Shown in pieces: positions 25,334-37,957 of a stretch of DNA of 64,000 nucleotides. The stretch's first letter is position 1; each line of letters opens with the position of its first letter. Below the pieces are notes generated by a model. It did not search any database. It saw nothing but the letters and a program-made list of their open reading frames with translations, and was not told the origin of the DNA. This stretch comes from Marthasterias glacialis (lineage: Eukaryota > Echinodermata > Asteroidea > Forcipulatida > Asteriidae): positions 1,364,001-1,428,000 of the forward strand of contig OU452228.1 in assembly GCA_911728455.2 (NCBI GenBank). The letters are read 5' to 3'. The translations under genes and the position numbers were made by a program.

Positions 25334-25925
25334 TTAACCTGTTGACACCGTATGACCTGCTTTCATACAAATATTGTCCAAGCCAGCAAACGGAGGTCGT
25401 GTAAACACGCCATTGTGTAAAATCGGAATACTGGAACAAAGGACATTTTGTTTCGGAATGTGCACACAGTATGCACTCATCGTGCAACCCTTGTTTCACC
25501 CACACAAAGAGGACAGACAGTGTTGAATATTTCGCCAATTTTTACCCATTATGTGAGGGTTATTGTGTAATACCAATTCCAGACCTTTGGATTACGAGAA
25601 GTCGGGAGGTTTCCCCCATTGTTTATTCATTGTATTTCGGCTCAATGGAGATACAATGTAAGTCTGAGTAAACAGCGTTTCCAACCTTGGTTCCTGATTG
25701 AGGAAGGATCCTCAGCCGTAGCTCACGGCCAGGGTTTTGCAATTTACAGTGCATGAATTTGACCTTTTCTCAATAGAGAAAACAAAATCCCGGTGCAAGT
25801 CAAGGCTTTTTTTGTGCCAGCGGTACTCTCAAAGAAAGATGGTTCTGGCAATTCCGACAAAATAATCAATATCATTGTCAGGTGGGACGGGAAAAAATGG
25901 AAGAATCCCGACAGGAACTGGTCAA
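25334..25925. mobile_element. TTAA-family element, diverged copy
   Basis: Starts TTAACCTGTTGACACCG and ends GGAACTGGTCAA. The interior matches the family (TGTATTTCGGCTCAATGGAG, AATTTACAGTGCATGAATTTG), with a different left portion shared with 44.7 kb. Confidence 0.65.
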
Positions 25926-27090
25926 AATGCATAAAACTGACCAATCATGTCAATTGACATGTCAACTGACCACCAAGAGTGGAAAAATAATGAGCGTATT
26001 TGTACATTTTTAAGCACTCATTCCAAAACTAGTAAGCTGCCTTCAAAGCATGGCCCACAACAAGTTAATCTACTAAGCAAAAAATTGGCAGGACACCAGT
26101 CACAAATAATACACATCACATTATAGCACAGCGATTGGTAACCTGATTCTGCTAAGCCGTACTTTTATGCACTAAGCAGATTTGTGTGTTTAACGGCTCC
26201 TATGAGGCTGCACACCCAAACATGTCGTACGGCAAGTGACAAGACCAACAAAACCCTCCTAAGAAAACTGTAATCGATCTTTGCTAAGATTTAAGTTAGT
26301 TATGCAAAGGATTTTAAGCTACATGTAACATAATGCTGCTCTCCATTTGATTACGATCATTCCCCTACCTGTCATGTATTTTGTGCCTGGTTTCATTTGT
26401 TTCTATCACAAGAAACATAGTTTGTTACTTCAGGCTGCAGACGCAAACATGCCATGTGGTCACATGCCATTCTACTGTACCTTTCTACATGCCATTCTAC
26501 TGTACCCCTAACTGGGTGCCTTTGTGATGCTGTATAATGTATGATGGTGGTGGTAGCAGACTAATTTTCCCATTATTTCATCAACTTGCGCATGTTTGTG
26601 AACAATGGATTAACCTGGTAAATCTGCCATCACATATCGTTCCCGAAAGTTTCTCAAACTTTTTCTGGGTCACATTCAATGATTCAATGTACTTTCCGAT
26701 GACTTTGATTGCCACTTTTTTAAAATACACTTTTTGTCATTAGTCAAATAAATAAAAAAAATGTCACCTAACCAGAAAAATACTTCTTTGAAATATTTAT
26801 AAACCTAACACATTCCAGCAGAAAATACATGTACTACTAGTATCAAAACTGTTGACTCTGATAAAATTACTTGTCCTTAGTTCAGCTTACATGATGTAAA
26901 AGCTTTTGTAGCTCAGCAATACTCAAACGAAATCAAGCAGTTTGTTTTATTGGGGGGTTAGAGTTTTTAATTTCAAAAATTCATCTGAATGAAGATTTGT
27001 ATGTAAAGCTGAAAAGTTAAGTTATGTATTCAGTCCCTTAAGAGTTGTTAATAAGCGCCAAAACATACTGAAGAATGTCAAATAATATAC

Positions 27091-27141
27091 CTTCAGAGTT
27101 GTACTTCCCATGAGCCCATGCTAATCTTCTCAATTTAATAA
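27091..27141 (-). CDS. Candidate internal exon 2 of second gene
   Basis: A 51-nt segment with a strong acceptor (TTACTTTCAG after a pyrimidine run) and donor GTATAT. Only one frame is open, reading IKLRRLAWAHGKYNSE. That frame needs two bases to complete its first codon, exactly what the 33249 exon leaves (phase 1). Confidence 0.45.
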
Positions 27142-28692
27142 CTGAAAGTAACGAAAGGAAATCAAAAACAAAAGAATCATCATTAAATCCCTTGTAAATA
27201 GAACTCGTTAAGCATCAATTTGACAAGAAGATTCAGGGGGAAAAAAGATCTGAAGAAGTACAATCAGGCAGAGTTGCTGATTAACGCGATAAATGCATGT
27301 GTCAATCAGCATGAAGTGTACATTACAATTACTTGTACGTGGCTAAATCAATGGTGGATACAACGGCTAAAACAGAAAGAGAAGAGGTAAGATAGACATA
27401 CTGTACACTGTACATGTGCATGGGTCATTCTGCTCAAACTCACCTGGGGGTTGACAGTGACCGACTCAGATTTTGATCAAATGTTGTTTAACACACACAT
27501 TTATTTTATTTTATTACTTTTTTTGGCCAAATCCTTGCCGTTTTTTAAGACACCTCTAAAACAATTTAGCCCTACCTCCCCCTTTCACCCCTATGTATGC
27601 AGCATTGGTTAGGTTCGGGCAATTTCAGAGGCCCATATCTAACCCTGATACTTCAGCTTCAAAGGGGCAAGGCAATTTTGCCTTGACTTCTTGTAAAAAG
27701 TTAGGGCACCAAGGCAATTTTCAGAACTTTCAAAGGGTATCAAGGCAATTGTAAAAAGTTATGAAGGGCACCGGGGCAGTTTTTGAAGAAAAAAAATCTT
27801 ACACAATATATATATGCAAATTACTTATTTTTTTCTGCTTTTTTGCTATCTAAAAATGAAGATTTAAGATTTCCCTGAAAATTGAACCTTATTGATAAAT
27901 TACAATTTCATAATAAGCAAATGGTAGAGAAGATTTCAATTAGTTTCTCTCCGATTCAAGCCCGACTTGTTAATCCACCACTGATTTATGCACAGAGAAC
28001 AGAATCAATCCAATGTTTGCTGATCATAAAATGCACTGTGAAATTACATGGGAGTTGGAAGACCCATGCAATGGTTCCCAGTCCCGCCCTAGTTGTCCCA
28101 CCCTACATGTACTTGTGTCGCCCTCTACTAGCCAGATAAAGTGTACCTGCTGAGAAAGAGCATAGAAGACTGCATGCTCAGAATCTAGACACCAACCATG
28201 TGCAAGGCTTGCAGAAGCAAGAAGCAGCTGCCGAGCTCCAACAGGTAGTTAACCTTGGTGTGTACATTTATAACAGTTCTTTAGAAATTTTTGTTGATTG
28301 TCCTCGCAGAAAGATTTTGCATCAAAAACAGAATCCTTCAATATATTGTCGTATGCTGATGTCTTTTTAACAGCATCCTTCACACAGAAGTTGGAATCAA
28401 CATGCACAAAGTACATTGTATACAAAGAAACGTTGTAGAAAGAAGTAAGTTACAGAAAGAAACGTCACACCCATATTTATAGACAAGAAGATACAATATC
28501 ATATGATCTGAAAGTATTGCACAACACAAATTATTCTAATATCTGTAACAAAGGTGCATGAATCCAAAAGTAAGGAAAATCAATTCAACCTCAACAAATG
28601 TAAAAAGAATCATGCTTAGGCCTACTGTTTCATTCTGTAAATATTCCATTATTATTGTCGATTGTAAAATGGACATAAAATTAATTAAGTCC

Positions 28693-29304
28693 TTAACCAG
28701 TTGCCGCCGCGATTCTTTTTTTTGTCCCGTCCCCCTGGCGGGATTCTTTTTGGCCGAATTGACGGAATATTTTATCTTTGAGGGTACCGCTGGCACAAAG
28801 AAACCCTGACTTCAAAATGCCAAGAGAAGAAAGATTCTCTTTGTTGGATCGTATGTTTTGTTGCTCGACTAAAAAACTGTCAAATTCTTGCACCGTGAAT
28901 TGCAAAACATTGGCCGTTACCTATGGTATAGGAGTGGTATTAAACACGGAACCTTGGGTCGATTGCCAGCTCACTCTGACTTAAAAGTACCTCCATTGAG
29001 CCGAAATACAATGCATTGGTGGAAGCCTCTCAATGTCTCGTAATCCTCTTCTTGAAACAAAATGACAAAGGTGTGTAATCAGGAATTACACAAAACCACC
29101 TCTCAACAGCCACAAAATGCAAATGTATGCCTATATTATAAGACCTTTTTTTGGTCCTTGTGTGGGTGAAACGAAGCATTAGACAGCGTGTGTGTGGTCT
29201 GTGCATGCTCCGCAGTTGACTGTCCGGGCAACCTTTGCTCCGGTGGTCCGAAATTACAAAATGGCATCTTTATACGGATTCCGTTTCCAGGCAGGGGAAA
29301 CATT
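28693..29304 (-). mobile_element. TTAA-family element, reverse, one end truncated
   Basis: Begins TTAACCAGTTGCCGCC, which is the family right end in reverse. It runs through the conserved core and stops at GGCAGGGGAAACATTAG, about 35 bp short of the other terminus. Confidence 0.65.
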
Positions 29305-29898
29305 AGCTTGAGATTGGTTCAAAGAAACTAAGTGCATGAAGTTACATAAGTTTGCATTTTTATCACATCTACACATATCGATTGCCGTGCACCAACTGAC
29401 AGCATTTGCCTTTGTTTGCGTCACAAATTTTCCCCTTTTAGGAGTACGGGTTTCACCCCAAGTTTTAGTAAATTATTTTGTTTGTGATATAAACATCCTG
29501 TAAATTTTGAAAAAACTTGCATTTTTAGGTTAATTTGGGCATACTTTATTGATTAAACTGGAAACAAATTTCAATTCATAGGACCTTTGAGTCCTGAACC
29601 AAAATGTAACCATCATTCTAGGTAAGCAGTGAGCCTGTAGTGAGACAAAGAAAAACTTCACTGCATTGTTAGATCTTCTCATTGTACATTCGGATTGTAG
29701 AGAACTATGACTGCCTACGGACATTAATCTATTATTTCTTTATTTTATATTCACAGATGCTGCTGTCATTGCTTTGAGACAGTAAAGTAAATAGTGCCAT
29801 AGATTGAAGCATTGTCAGATTCATTACAAGTTTCAATCTATCAAAAAGTGAAATCATGGAAGATAATACATGTATTCATAAATGTATTTTTGCATAAA

Positions 29899-30197
29899 AT
29901 TGGGTTATTTTGTTAACCCAAACTTGGGTTATTTGTTAAGCCAACATTGGGTTATTTGTTAACCCAAAATTGGGTTATTTGTTAACCCCAAATTGGGTTA
30001 TTTGTTAACCCAAAATTGGGTTATTTGTTAACCCCAAATTGGGTTATTTGTTAACCAACATTGGGTTATTTGTTAACCCAAAATTGGGTTATTTGTTAAC
30101 GCAACATTGGGTTATTTGTTAACCCAACATTGGGTTATTTGTTAACCCAACATTGGGTTATTTGTTAACCCAACATTGGGTTATTTGTTAACCCAAC
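29899..30197. repeat. 23-bp tandem repeat of inverted GGGTTA/TAACCC units
   Basis: Thirteen units of about 23 bp, typically ATTGGGTTATTTGTTAACCC plus AAC. Each unit is itself a hairpin (TGGGTTA, loop TTTGT, TAACCCA). Variation is limited to a few bases per unit, so the array is fairly young. Confidence 0.9.
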
Positions 30198-30780
30198 ATG
30201 CTCACAAAATTTTCAGAACTATTTTCTTCATAATATCGTGGTGGAATCTATTATTGCCTATTGTACATGTATATCAGGGCTCCTAATTTACACTGGACCA
30301 CAGACCTGAGGCCAAGGTTTTTAGGCCAGTAAACTTACAAATGGACAAGTCCAGCAGTCTTGTGTTTTTGATTAATAATTCCTCACCTCATCTTTAATTT
30401 AACAAATTCCATGTATGTTCAAATGTTGACTAATAAATATCTTTCGATTTCTGTTCAATATCTGTTGAATATGAAAGTATTACCCATAAGATCATCGTGG
30501 CACTGTGTTGAAATTTTTTTCTCATACTTTTTTATTGTGGTCTTGTAAATATTTTTAGCTACAAGCCATGCGATTTTGTGAATTTTGTTTTCCAAATTTG
30601 AACCATGTGCGTGTATCGTTGCAAGGCCAACTTGCAACTTACCAGTGCTTTATTAGTATTGTTACTTGTATATTTTTTTATTATTATTTTTTCATTTATT
30701 TATTTATTCTTATTTTTAGTATCATTATTACTACTAATATTAGGGCCTATCATTTTTATGTAATTATTTATTTATTTATT

Positions 30781-30798
30781 TTTGGGGGGGGGGGGGGT
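30781..30798. repeat. Poly-G run
   Basis: Fourteen G followed by TGG after an ATTT-rich microsatellite (30670-30780). Similar homopolymers occur at 4231 (C), 16231 (G), 54861 (G) and 63126 (G). Confidence 0.8.
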
Positions 30799-31927
30799 GG
30801 TAGGGTGGTAATCCCAGGGGAAACATTTGCCCAAGTTTACCCCGACACGAACCTACATGTACTACACTCGTTGAGAATCTCGATCGTTCGAATTGTTGAT
30901 GGATAAACATCTCTGCAGAATATTCTCTGCAGAATGTGCACTAAGGCTCATGGAAAAGACTAAACTTAACATACTGACCTAAATATTATGTGGTCATGGT
31001 AGGTATTGTGGATTGTGATTATCAACACTGTGATGCATCTACATGAAAGTTGGAACCTAAAGCTGACAAAGCACCCAAAATAACCAGACAATTGTCTGTA
31101 ACTGCAGCCATGGAGGTATGCAGGCCCATTCTTATAGCAACACGTTAGACGTGTGAGGCCAGGTGCTGATCCAGGATTTTTACCAGGGAGGGGTAAAAAA
31201 TAATAATAAAAAGGAGGGTGGAGATGATGGGTCTTTATAATGCAAGCAGGTAATGGAATTTAATTTTAACTCCATGTGTGGGTGAGTTATTTATCAGGCA
31301 CCTTTCTGAATAGGATTTTAGGAGGAATATCGGGAGGTTTAGGGTTTTTAATGACTGTTCAGACCAGTACCATGCCAATTCTCCAGAGAATTCTCTCAGA
31401 AATAATGTTGAGGATATGTGGTTAAAAATCACAGTAGCTTCATTATTATTATTGCTGCAATTATGAAATAAGACCGATATGACTGAGCTTGTGCAAAATT
31501 TCAGACATCCATGAAAACTACTCACAAAAATAATAATGCGAAATTCTTTATCTGCATTGGCGGCCGCGACTATTACATCTAATAAAACAGTATTTCATTG
31601 TTTTCTCTAAAATGTGATCACCGAATTTAAAGAAATTTTCACAGGTTGATGTGCTATTAATTCCAAACTACTGGAGTACAGGATAAGAATGAATCTTCTC
31701 TTTAAATAAAAGTGTTTCCCTCGGGCATTGTGTACTGCTGGCAATGGGGCTCACTTGAGTAATTGGTACACGTACATTCTACATACGTACATTATGTAGG
31801 CCTACATGTTGTTATAACACTACAAATAATATAGACCAGATATACTTCAATCACTAGAACTAGGTCTAGGTTAGAGTTACACTATAGTGTAACCTCATCC
31901 CCAGAAGTATAAGAATAGGAGTGGGAT

Positions 31928-32557
31928 AGCTCCATAAATAACTTACCAATACACTGGACTATCTCCACTCCTTAGCACTACAGCCCTCTGCCCCCCACAA
32001 TGTGACATCATAGAGCAAGGACCAGACCTTGCTCTATGGTCACATCAACTTTCCAATTGAGACTTACATTTTTTTGCCAACATTTTTCCCTCGATGATCA
32101 CTCGGTCATTGCCGGCAAGTCTGGAATACCTTAGATTCTCGATGCGATAACTCTTTTTGGTGGAATTTTATAAAAAATCTCAAGAGCTGGTACTGACACA
32201 TTCAAACGTCGTCGGCGCCATGATGGGTGTTGTTGCCCATGTACGCTGTACAGCTGTGAGACTTAGTGCTGCCCCAATTTGCGCTTAATCGCTGTACAGC
32301 GCACATGCGCAACAGCACCCATCATGGCGCCGACAATTTTTAATGGGTCAGTACCAGCTCTGAGATTTTTCATAAAATTCCGCTGCATCACGTATCTAAG
32401 GTACTCCAGATCCACCGACAATGACCAAGCGATCAAGGGAACATTTTGGGCAAAAAAATGCAAGTTTCTATTTGAAAGTTGATATCACACTGTTGGGGCA
32501 GAGGGTTAGTGCCAAGGAGAAGAGGTAGTCCAGCGTATTGGCACTATTTATGGGGCT
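31928..32557. repeat. Long foldback element (CCATAAATAGTGCC family), copy 1
   Basis: About 630 bp. The arms of about 250 bp are inverted around a short centre near 32265; each has CCCTCGATGATC-like, AAAAATCTCA-like and GCGCCATGATGGGTG-type segments. Ends CTCCATAAATA and TATTTATGGGG. Same family as 61981 and 62698. Confidence 0.75.
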
Positions 32558-33248
32558 TAAGAGTAGGGCAAATCTTCAAAATAGCAAGGTTCAGGTAAGT
32601 ATGTCAAGCCTAACAAAATGAAAATACATACAGTACATGTAGATGTAGATAGATGGAATGTCAAAAGTAGAAATAAAGGAGTACAGCTGACAGAGATACT
32701 GAGTAATTGCCCTGATTACTACTACACATTTTCATGGAGAAGGGAAATAATCACAACAATAATGAAGTAATGCACAACAAAAATCAGAAATATCAATATG
32801 CCATTCCTTTTTTAGTCACCCGAATGTTAACAACCATCCGATGATAACAGAATTTAGTTCAAAGTATTAAAGCAGAAATAGAATTCACCAATTTGACAAT
32901 GAAAAGAGCAAATCAAAATAAAAAAGCAAGAACATACAACACAACAAATGATCACAGCATGCACACTTCTCGGCTAAAATATGTACCTATATATTGGAAC
33001 TATCACGTACTACGTAGTGACTTTACAACGCCATCGCTATGTCTTGTGTGTTGTGTGCTTTTGGTCGTGTGCATTCACAAAGGCAGTAAATGCCCCACAT
33101 ATGTTTAACTGCTGAACAAAATGCAATCGATTGCGGAACTGCCAGGCAGTGCGTTAAATGCATTGCATGCAATGAGTGATAGCGCCGCCAAGTAAGGAAG
33201 GTACGTAAACCATCATGAGGCCCAACCCGTCAACAATTCCCAACTTAC

Positions 33249-33372
33249 TGTCTTCGTTGCACCTCTCGTAGGCGCAGTATTTGTTCCTCGCCACCATCCC
33301 CGCTCTCTCCACGCAAGATTTCACGTTAGAAGGGCTTATGGTCCGTCTCCGACCGTCCGTTGTGGCCGCCAT
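33249..33372 (-). CDS. Candidate first coding exon of second gene
   Basis: Encodes MAATTDGRRRTISPSNVKSC, then 21 more residues ending YERCNED, and stops at a consensus donor A|GTAAGT (exit phase 1). The exon lies in the most CpG-rich block of the left half, as expected of a promoter-proximal exon. The ATG context is ACATGG. The frame also stays open upstream, so an earlier start at 33453 is possible. Product unknown. Confidence 0.5.
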
Positions 33373-33560
33373 GTTGGAATGACAGCAGCGCACTCGCCCA
33401 CTTGCCACACCCTCAGAAGCATCCGGGTCTGTACGGCTCCACCCCGGGGTCATTCGGGGTCAACCTTTGACTGCGCTCCGCCGCGCCCTTTGAAGTATTG
33501 CAGGGATGGGCTCGAAAAATCAAACCACGGAAATAGTTACGCAGTCATGGTTCAGTGAAT
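33373..33560. promoter_or_regulatory. CpG-rich block upstream of candidate second gene
   Basis: A short GC- and CpG-rich stretch just upstream of the candidate ATG at 33372. It contains two direct GGGTCA half-sites separated by 4 bp (33447-33452 and 33457-33462), a DR4-like nuclear-receptor pattern. No TATA box is seen. The promoter role is inferred from composition and position. Confidence 0.35.
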
Positions 33561-34689
33561 TTATCCACTGGAAGGGTGGGACGTGGGTGTTCAGTTTGGT
33601 TTTGATGGTAGGAAAATATTGAAAGAGGAAAAACTTATCGTGATTAACAAAACCTACATTATTACAGGTAGGTAGGTAGGTCATGGTACGCGTACCAGCC
33701 TACCTGCACAAACATTATGATACCCTTTTAGTTTTTCTACCTCCCTTTTAGTTTTTCTACCTCCGTGTTTATATTAATATTTTTGAATAAGGGTGCCAAA
33801 AAACGGCACAACAAAAGGGTGCATCCCCACTCGATAGGGTTTTACCAGCACAATTGTATGTGTAATGATATTATAATGAATGTGATGCTACGGCTTTTCA
33901 CGACAGTACAAAGATTCAAGCCTACAGGCGCAAAAGATAATGGGCGTAATAGATTCTACTCTGCGTTTTTTCCCCCTCTTTTTTTCCCCTTGGGTTGGCA
34001 TTCGTGGCGGGTGTAAAGGATTTGGGGCATCAAAAGGGATCAGGGCGCGCCCGATAGCTTCTGCGGTGGCCAAAACAGCATTAAGGGTAGCATAGCATCA
34101 CTCCATCAGACTCTTCACTAACAGGGGACGGTGTGCCCACAATGGTTCATCTTTAACCCATTTGGCCTAAAGGGATTTGGAGCGCTGGTGTTACAGGCAA
34201 TAATGTTTAGAAATGTTTAGAATATTTAATACGCTCTCAATTATCTTACTAATTTTTAGGGCTGAAAGAAGTTAGGTCTCCCTCATTTAATGTGGTCTTT
34301 TAAAAATGCTATCCTTATAAACAAAGAAATTTCTAACAATTACACCATTGAAAAATATACAAAAAAATAATAAATGATAGGGACAATCAAAATTATTTCG
34401 GTGCACAAGATTAGTGAAGGGTTGTGAAGCTTTTTCAGTTTTCCCTTTCTAATTTCTTTCAACTTCGTTCGGGTGACATTCGTCCACAATCCTCCAATTC
34501 AGAAAAAAAAATTGTTTAAAAAAATAGGAAACTTCGTTTTTCGTTAAATTGTATCAGCATTATGATGTTATTATTCTTCTCACAAAATTTTATTTTGCAT
34601 TTTTGTCGTCAACGGATATGTTCACGTGCCTGTTTATAGGTAGAATACAGAATGAATTAGTATTCTCCAGAATTTGTTTCTATTTAGTA

Positions 34690-34935
34690 GTATCAGTGAG
34701 TCTGACAGCTTACTGATTATGAAGTTCATACCAGTACCAATCTTCCATACAAATAGTTCTGTCTAAAATAACTGTCAAAGTTGAGAAAATAAAATTTGAA
34801 GGCCCCGATGTTAATTTCGATTGTAACAATCGAAGCCAAGGATAATGTGTTAACATGCTGAAAAGTGTGCACGGTTTTCATCATTTTCCCCTGACTCGGA
34901 CGATTGAGCTCAAATTTCACAGGTTTGTTGACTCA
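34690..34935 (+). repeat. TTTAAAGGTA family, partial copy
   Basis: Shares CTTACTGATTATGAAGTTCA and the following 200 bp with 22616-22979. Both termini are missing. Confidence 0.6.
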
Positions 34936-35404
34936 CACTTTCCAAATTAAGATGATTTGGTTTTCGAAGGGAACTGAAGATGGACAGCGGGAATCAAGTA
35001 CGAAAAACTAAGAATAGAAAACAAGAAAATTATACAATCTTCTACCTTTTGTCAAGTTAATCTTTCACTTCTATGTAGGCCTATACCTTTCTGAATCTGT
35101 CACTCTTTCTCTCCTTTTTATTTCCTTTTAATCTTTAATTTGGTCTGGTTTATTTCTCTTCCATTTTTTATGCTTATTTCTCCATTTGTTTCTTTCCTTC
35201 TTAAAACATCCATTGCTTATTAAGCGCTGAGCAAATGAGCGGGAATTCACAGCCAGTGTTCGGTAATCTGTTTCTTACGAGAGAACACATGCCGACGCTA
35301 ACAAATGATATGGTGCTTAGCAGACGTTATGAAGGTCCATCTCAGAAATACCAACAATACCAATAAAAATCCTTTACTTCTAGATCACTTTTGAGGGGGT
35401 AGTA

Positions 35405-35635
35405 ACGTTTAAAGAGCTATAAAGAAACAAGAGAAAAAAGGAAAACAGAAAAAACAGAAAAAAGAAAAACACACCAGAAACCAAAACTCTGACCACGATA
35501 AAACAAATAATAAATAAACACAAAAATCAATAAGTAAATAAATAAACAAATAAACAACAAATAAATAGATACATATATATACCCCCCCCCCCAAAAAAAA
35601 CAAAAAAAACAAAAAAAACAAACAAACAAGGGCTA
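35405..35635. repeat. Low-complexity A-rich microsatellite region
   Basis: Imperfect AAAAAC, AAATAAAC and AAAC repeats with one C run. The minus-strand Phe/Leu-rich open frames here are artefacts of composition. Confidence 0.85.
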
Positions 35636-36953
35636 CCTCTAAAACACTTTCTTCAGGGCTTAAGGAAATGTGACTTTCTTGTATTACTTTTTATATTTAA
35701 CCGGTTGAAAATTAGATTAAATTGTATTCTTTTTATTTTTGGGGAGTTGTTCTTAGCAGCAATACCAACGCCCAAGTGATAACCTCAACATAGAATGTGT
35801 AGCGCCCTCTTGTGATTGAATTATGTGTGAAACAAAATTCAAGGGAAAAGGGCATTGGTTTTGGAAGGGTTCATTATTCATCCATTTCCAAGAATTTGTT
35901 ACAAATCAACATAGCTCGGGAACAATTATCATTATTATTATTTTTTAAATAAAGAAAAGGAACGAATGTTTGCCTTCTCCGAAGCTAACACATGAACTAT
36001 TTCTAAAACTAGAATAAAACTTATAAATAAAGAGGTGTGGTTTGTTAAAATCGGTTTTAATTCTTTGTATTCGGTGATTTACATAAATATGGACACTTCG
36101 GATAGACCAATCCGGTGGTAAATATAAACCAACTGATAATCTATAAACATTAAGTGGAATTAAAAATGGAAGAAAAACCTACAAAATACATCAACTTCTC
36201 ATTAGTTATTATTTTACAAATAAATGTATTGTTGTTTTGTCTTGGGAAACCGAGGCCCCAAATTATTTCAAATGTAAACCATTAATTTAAGAAATACTTA
36301 ATGGTCTGAGGCGCTCACCTCCCTAATATATTTCAAAACTGGTTATAAATGGTTTAATAAGAATATTATTAATCTAGTCTAACTGCTACATTTGTCCATC
36401 TTGTTGGCCTTTCTCAAGACACCACTGAAAAACAAACGATACTGCCTGCAAGCTCTGCCAAAAAGCTATCAATTTTCAAATTCCCCCCCCCCTTTCTCTT
36501 GATGTTTGACTGTAATCAAAAATTGTCAACATTTACCTTCAAAAGATATTTTGCTTCCTTGCCTTGTACTTTTTTATGAAAAGTTGCTTTTAGATGTATG
36601 AGTTTTCTGAGGAATATTTCAGAATATTTCTATCAAAAAATACTCAAAATCTTTTTGTTAATAGAATCCTCAGTGGAGAGCAGAAAATTAAAAAAGATGC
36701 CGACTTGAGACCCTTAAATAAAGTATTAGCAGCATCAATATGCCATACAGCACCATCAAATATCAACCCAGACACACAAACCAAACACACAAACTACTAT
36801 AAATTGACTAGCTTATAATGGTACATTATTACTAATAGTTAAGTATGCAATGCTGAACTGTAATAAAATAAGAAAGTTAAGTTTACAAAAACAACAAACT
36901 CATCTTGAGTTAAATATACATAATTGCAAATATTAAGACACTAAATGTAATTC

Positions 36954-37161
36954 GTAGTAATTTTGACCGCATGAGGGCATGTGTGAATCAAATTTATGTG
37001 ATGCGAAAAAAAGTAAAACACTGTTTTTCCACTGTTATTATTATTATTTATTTGGACTTTGATGCAAGAAAACAACATACAGAAAGTCAAAATAAGACAA
37101 AAGTGTCATTGTGATGCACGGAAATTAGCCATCGAAAGCGCCCTCATGCAGCCAAAAGTAC
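36954..37161. repeat. TIR element related to GAGGGCGC family
   Basis: Ends GTAGTAATTTTGACCGCATG and CATGCAGCCAAAAGTAC are inverted and carry the same GAGGGC motif as the 17353 element; 208 bp. Confidence 0.55.
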
Positions 37162-37794
37162 GGTTAAAAATACAATTAAAACCACACACACCAAACCTGG
37201 TGACAATTAGAGTCTGCTGCAAGCATTGTTTGGAAATAGGGTTATTCAAAGTGGATATGAAAATGGCTTTGAAGAAGTTTCAAGGGAAACGTTTGGTCTG
37301 CAATCTACCAAATAAAATTATTTTAGAATTCACCATTCTTACTGATACACTACGATCAACACAACCTGGTGGGTTTATCAATAAAGGTTTTTATGCCATA
37401 CAATGTATGTATAAATAAAAGTTAATACAAAACTGTTGTAAAGAAATATTGTGTATACAGTTGAATACTTGAGTATATACGTAACTAAAATACATTAAAT
37501 TATAAATAATCTTGAAGGGCTTTACATACAAGCCAGTGTCTAACCTACAATTTAAAGGGGCTATGGGGTAGCATTTTTCACAACTTAAGTATAAACCATT
37601 TTACCTGGCGACTTTGTGATGCTTGGTGGCAGCAGACAGACCAGGATGTACATTTTATTAGTTTGTTTCTGGATGCACCCCACTAGAAAGGGACTGAAAC
37701 ATGGTGCCAAGCCTCAGTAATATTTTGGAGGCCCTCAAATCTTTCTTTTGACTCCCAAAATGGCACAACCAAGATGATTGTGATGATGATGTCA

Positions 37795-37957
37795 GGTAAA
37801 TTGGGTCAACACGGTGCCCTGAAAAATTGACCTATTTTAGCGCCGGCGTTAACAGAATTTTTCCGATTTTCCACAATGTCATGTTAACATGTCATCCGAT
37901 TTCTGGCAGGAAAAATTATTGGCATGTATAACATGTCATCCGGCGTTAACTGGTTAA
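37795..37957. mobile_element. TTAA-family end fragment
   Basis: Only the terminal motif GTCATCCGGCGTTAACTGGT followed by TTAA is recognisable, with internal ACATGTCATCCG repeats. Limits approximate. Confidence 0.35.

Larger units (their letters stand above)
131..33372 (-). other. Candidate second gene, multi-exon, product unrecognised
   Basis: A chain of short open segments bounded by splice-like signals runs leftwards from a CpG-rich start block at 33.4 kb. The first five segments (33249-33372, 27091-27141, 23042-23120, 20105-20139, 17057-17099) agree in splice phase 1, 1, 2, 1, 2 without a stop. They read as a cytosolic-looking N-terminal region with Cys and Trp. Segments further left are less certain, and some phase links are missing, so exons are certainly absent or wrong. 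Because 20-codon open segments with GT-AG borders are common by chance, the support is cumulative only. I cannot name a family. Confidence 0.35.

Noticed and set aside
28693..29304. Plus- and minus-strand frames around 28.5-28.9 kb
   Set aside because: Fall within a TTAA-family copy.
29899..30197. Interstitial telomere array
   Set aside because: The hexamers are single and alternate in orientation within a 23-bp unit, not head-to-tail telomere repeats.
29899..30197. CRISPR array
   Set aside because: No spacers; the units are contiguous and the window is eukaryotic.
35409..35629. Phe/Leu-rich membrane-like minus-strand frames
   Set aside because: Translation of an A-rich microsatellite.
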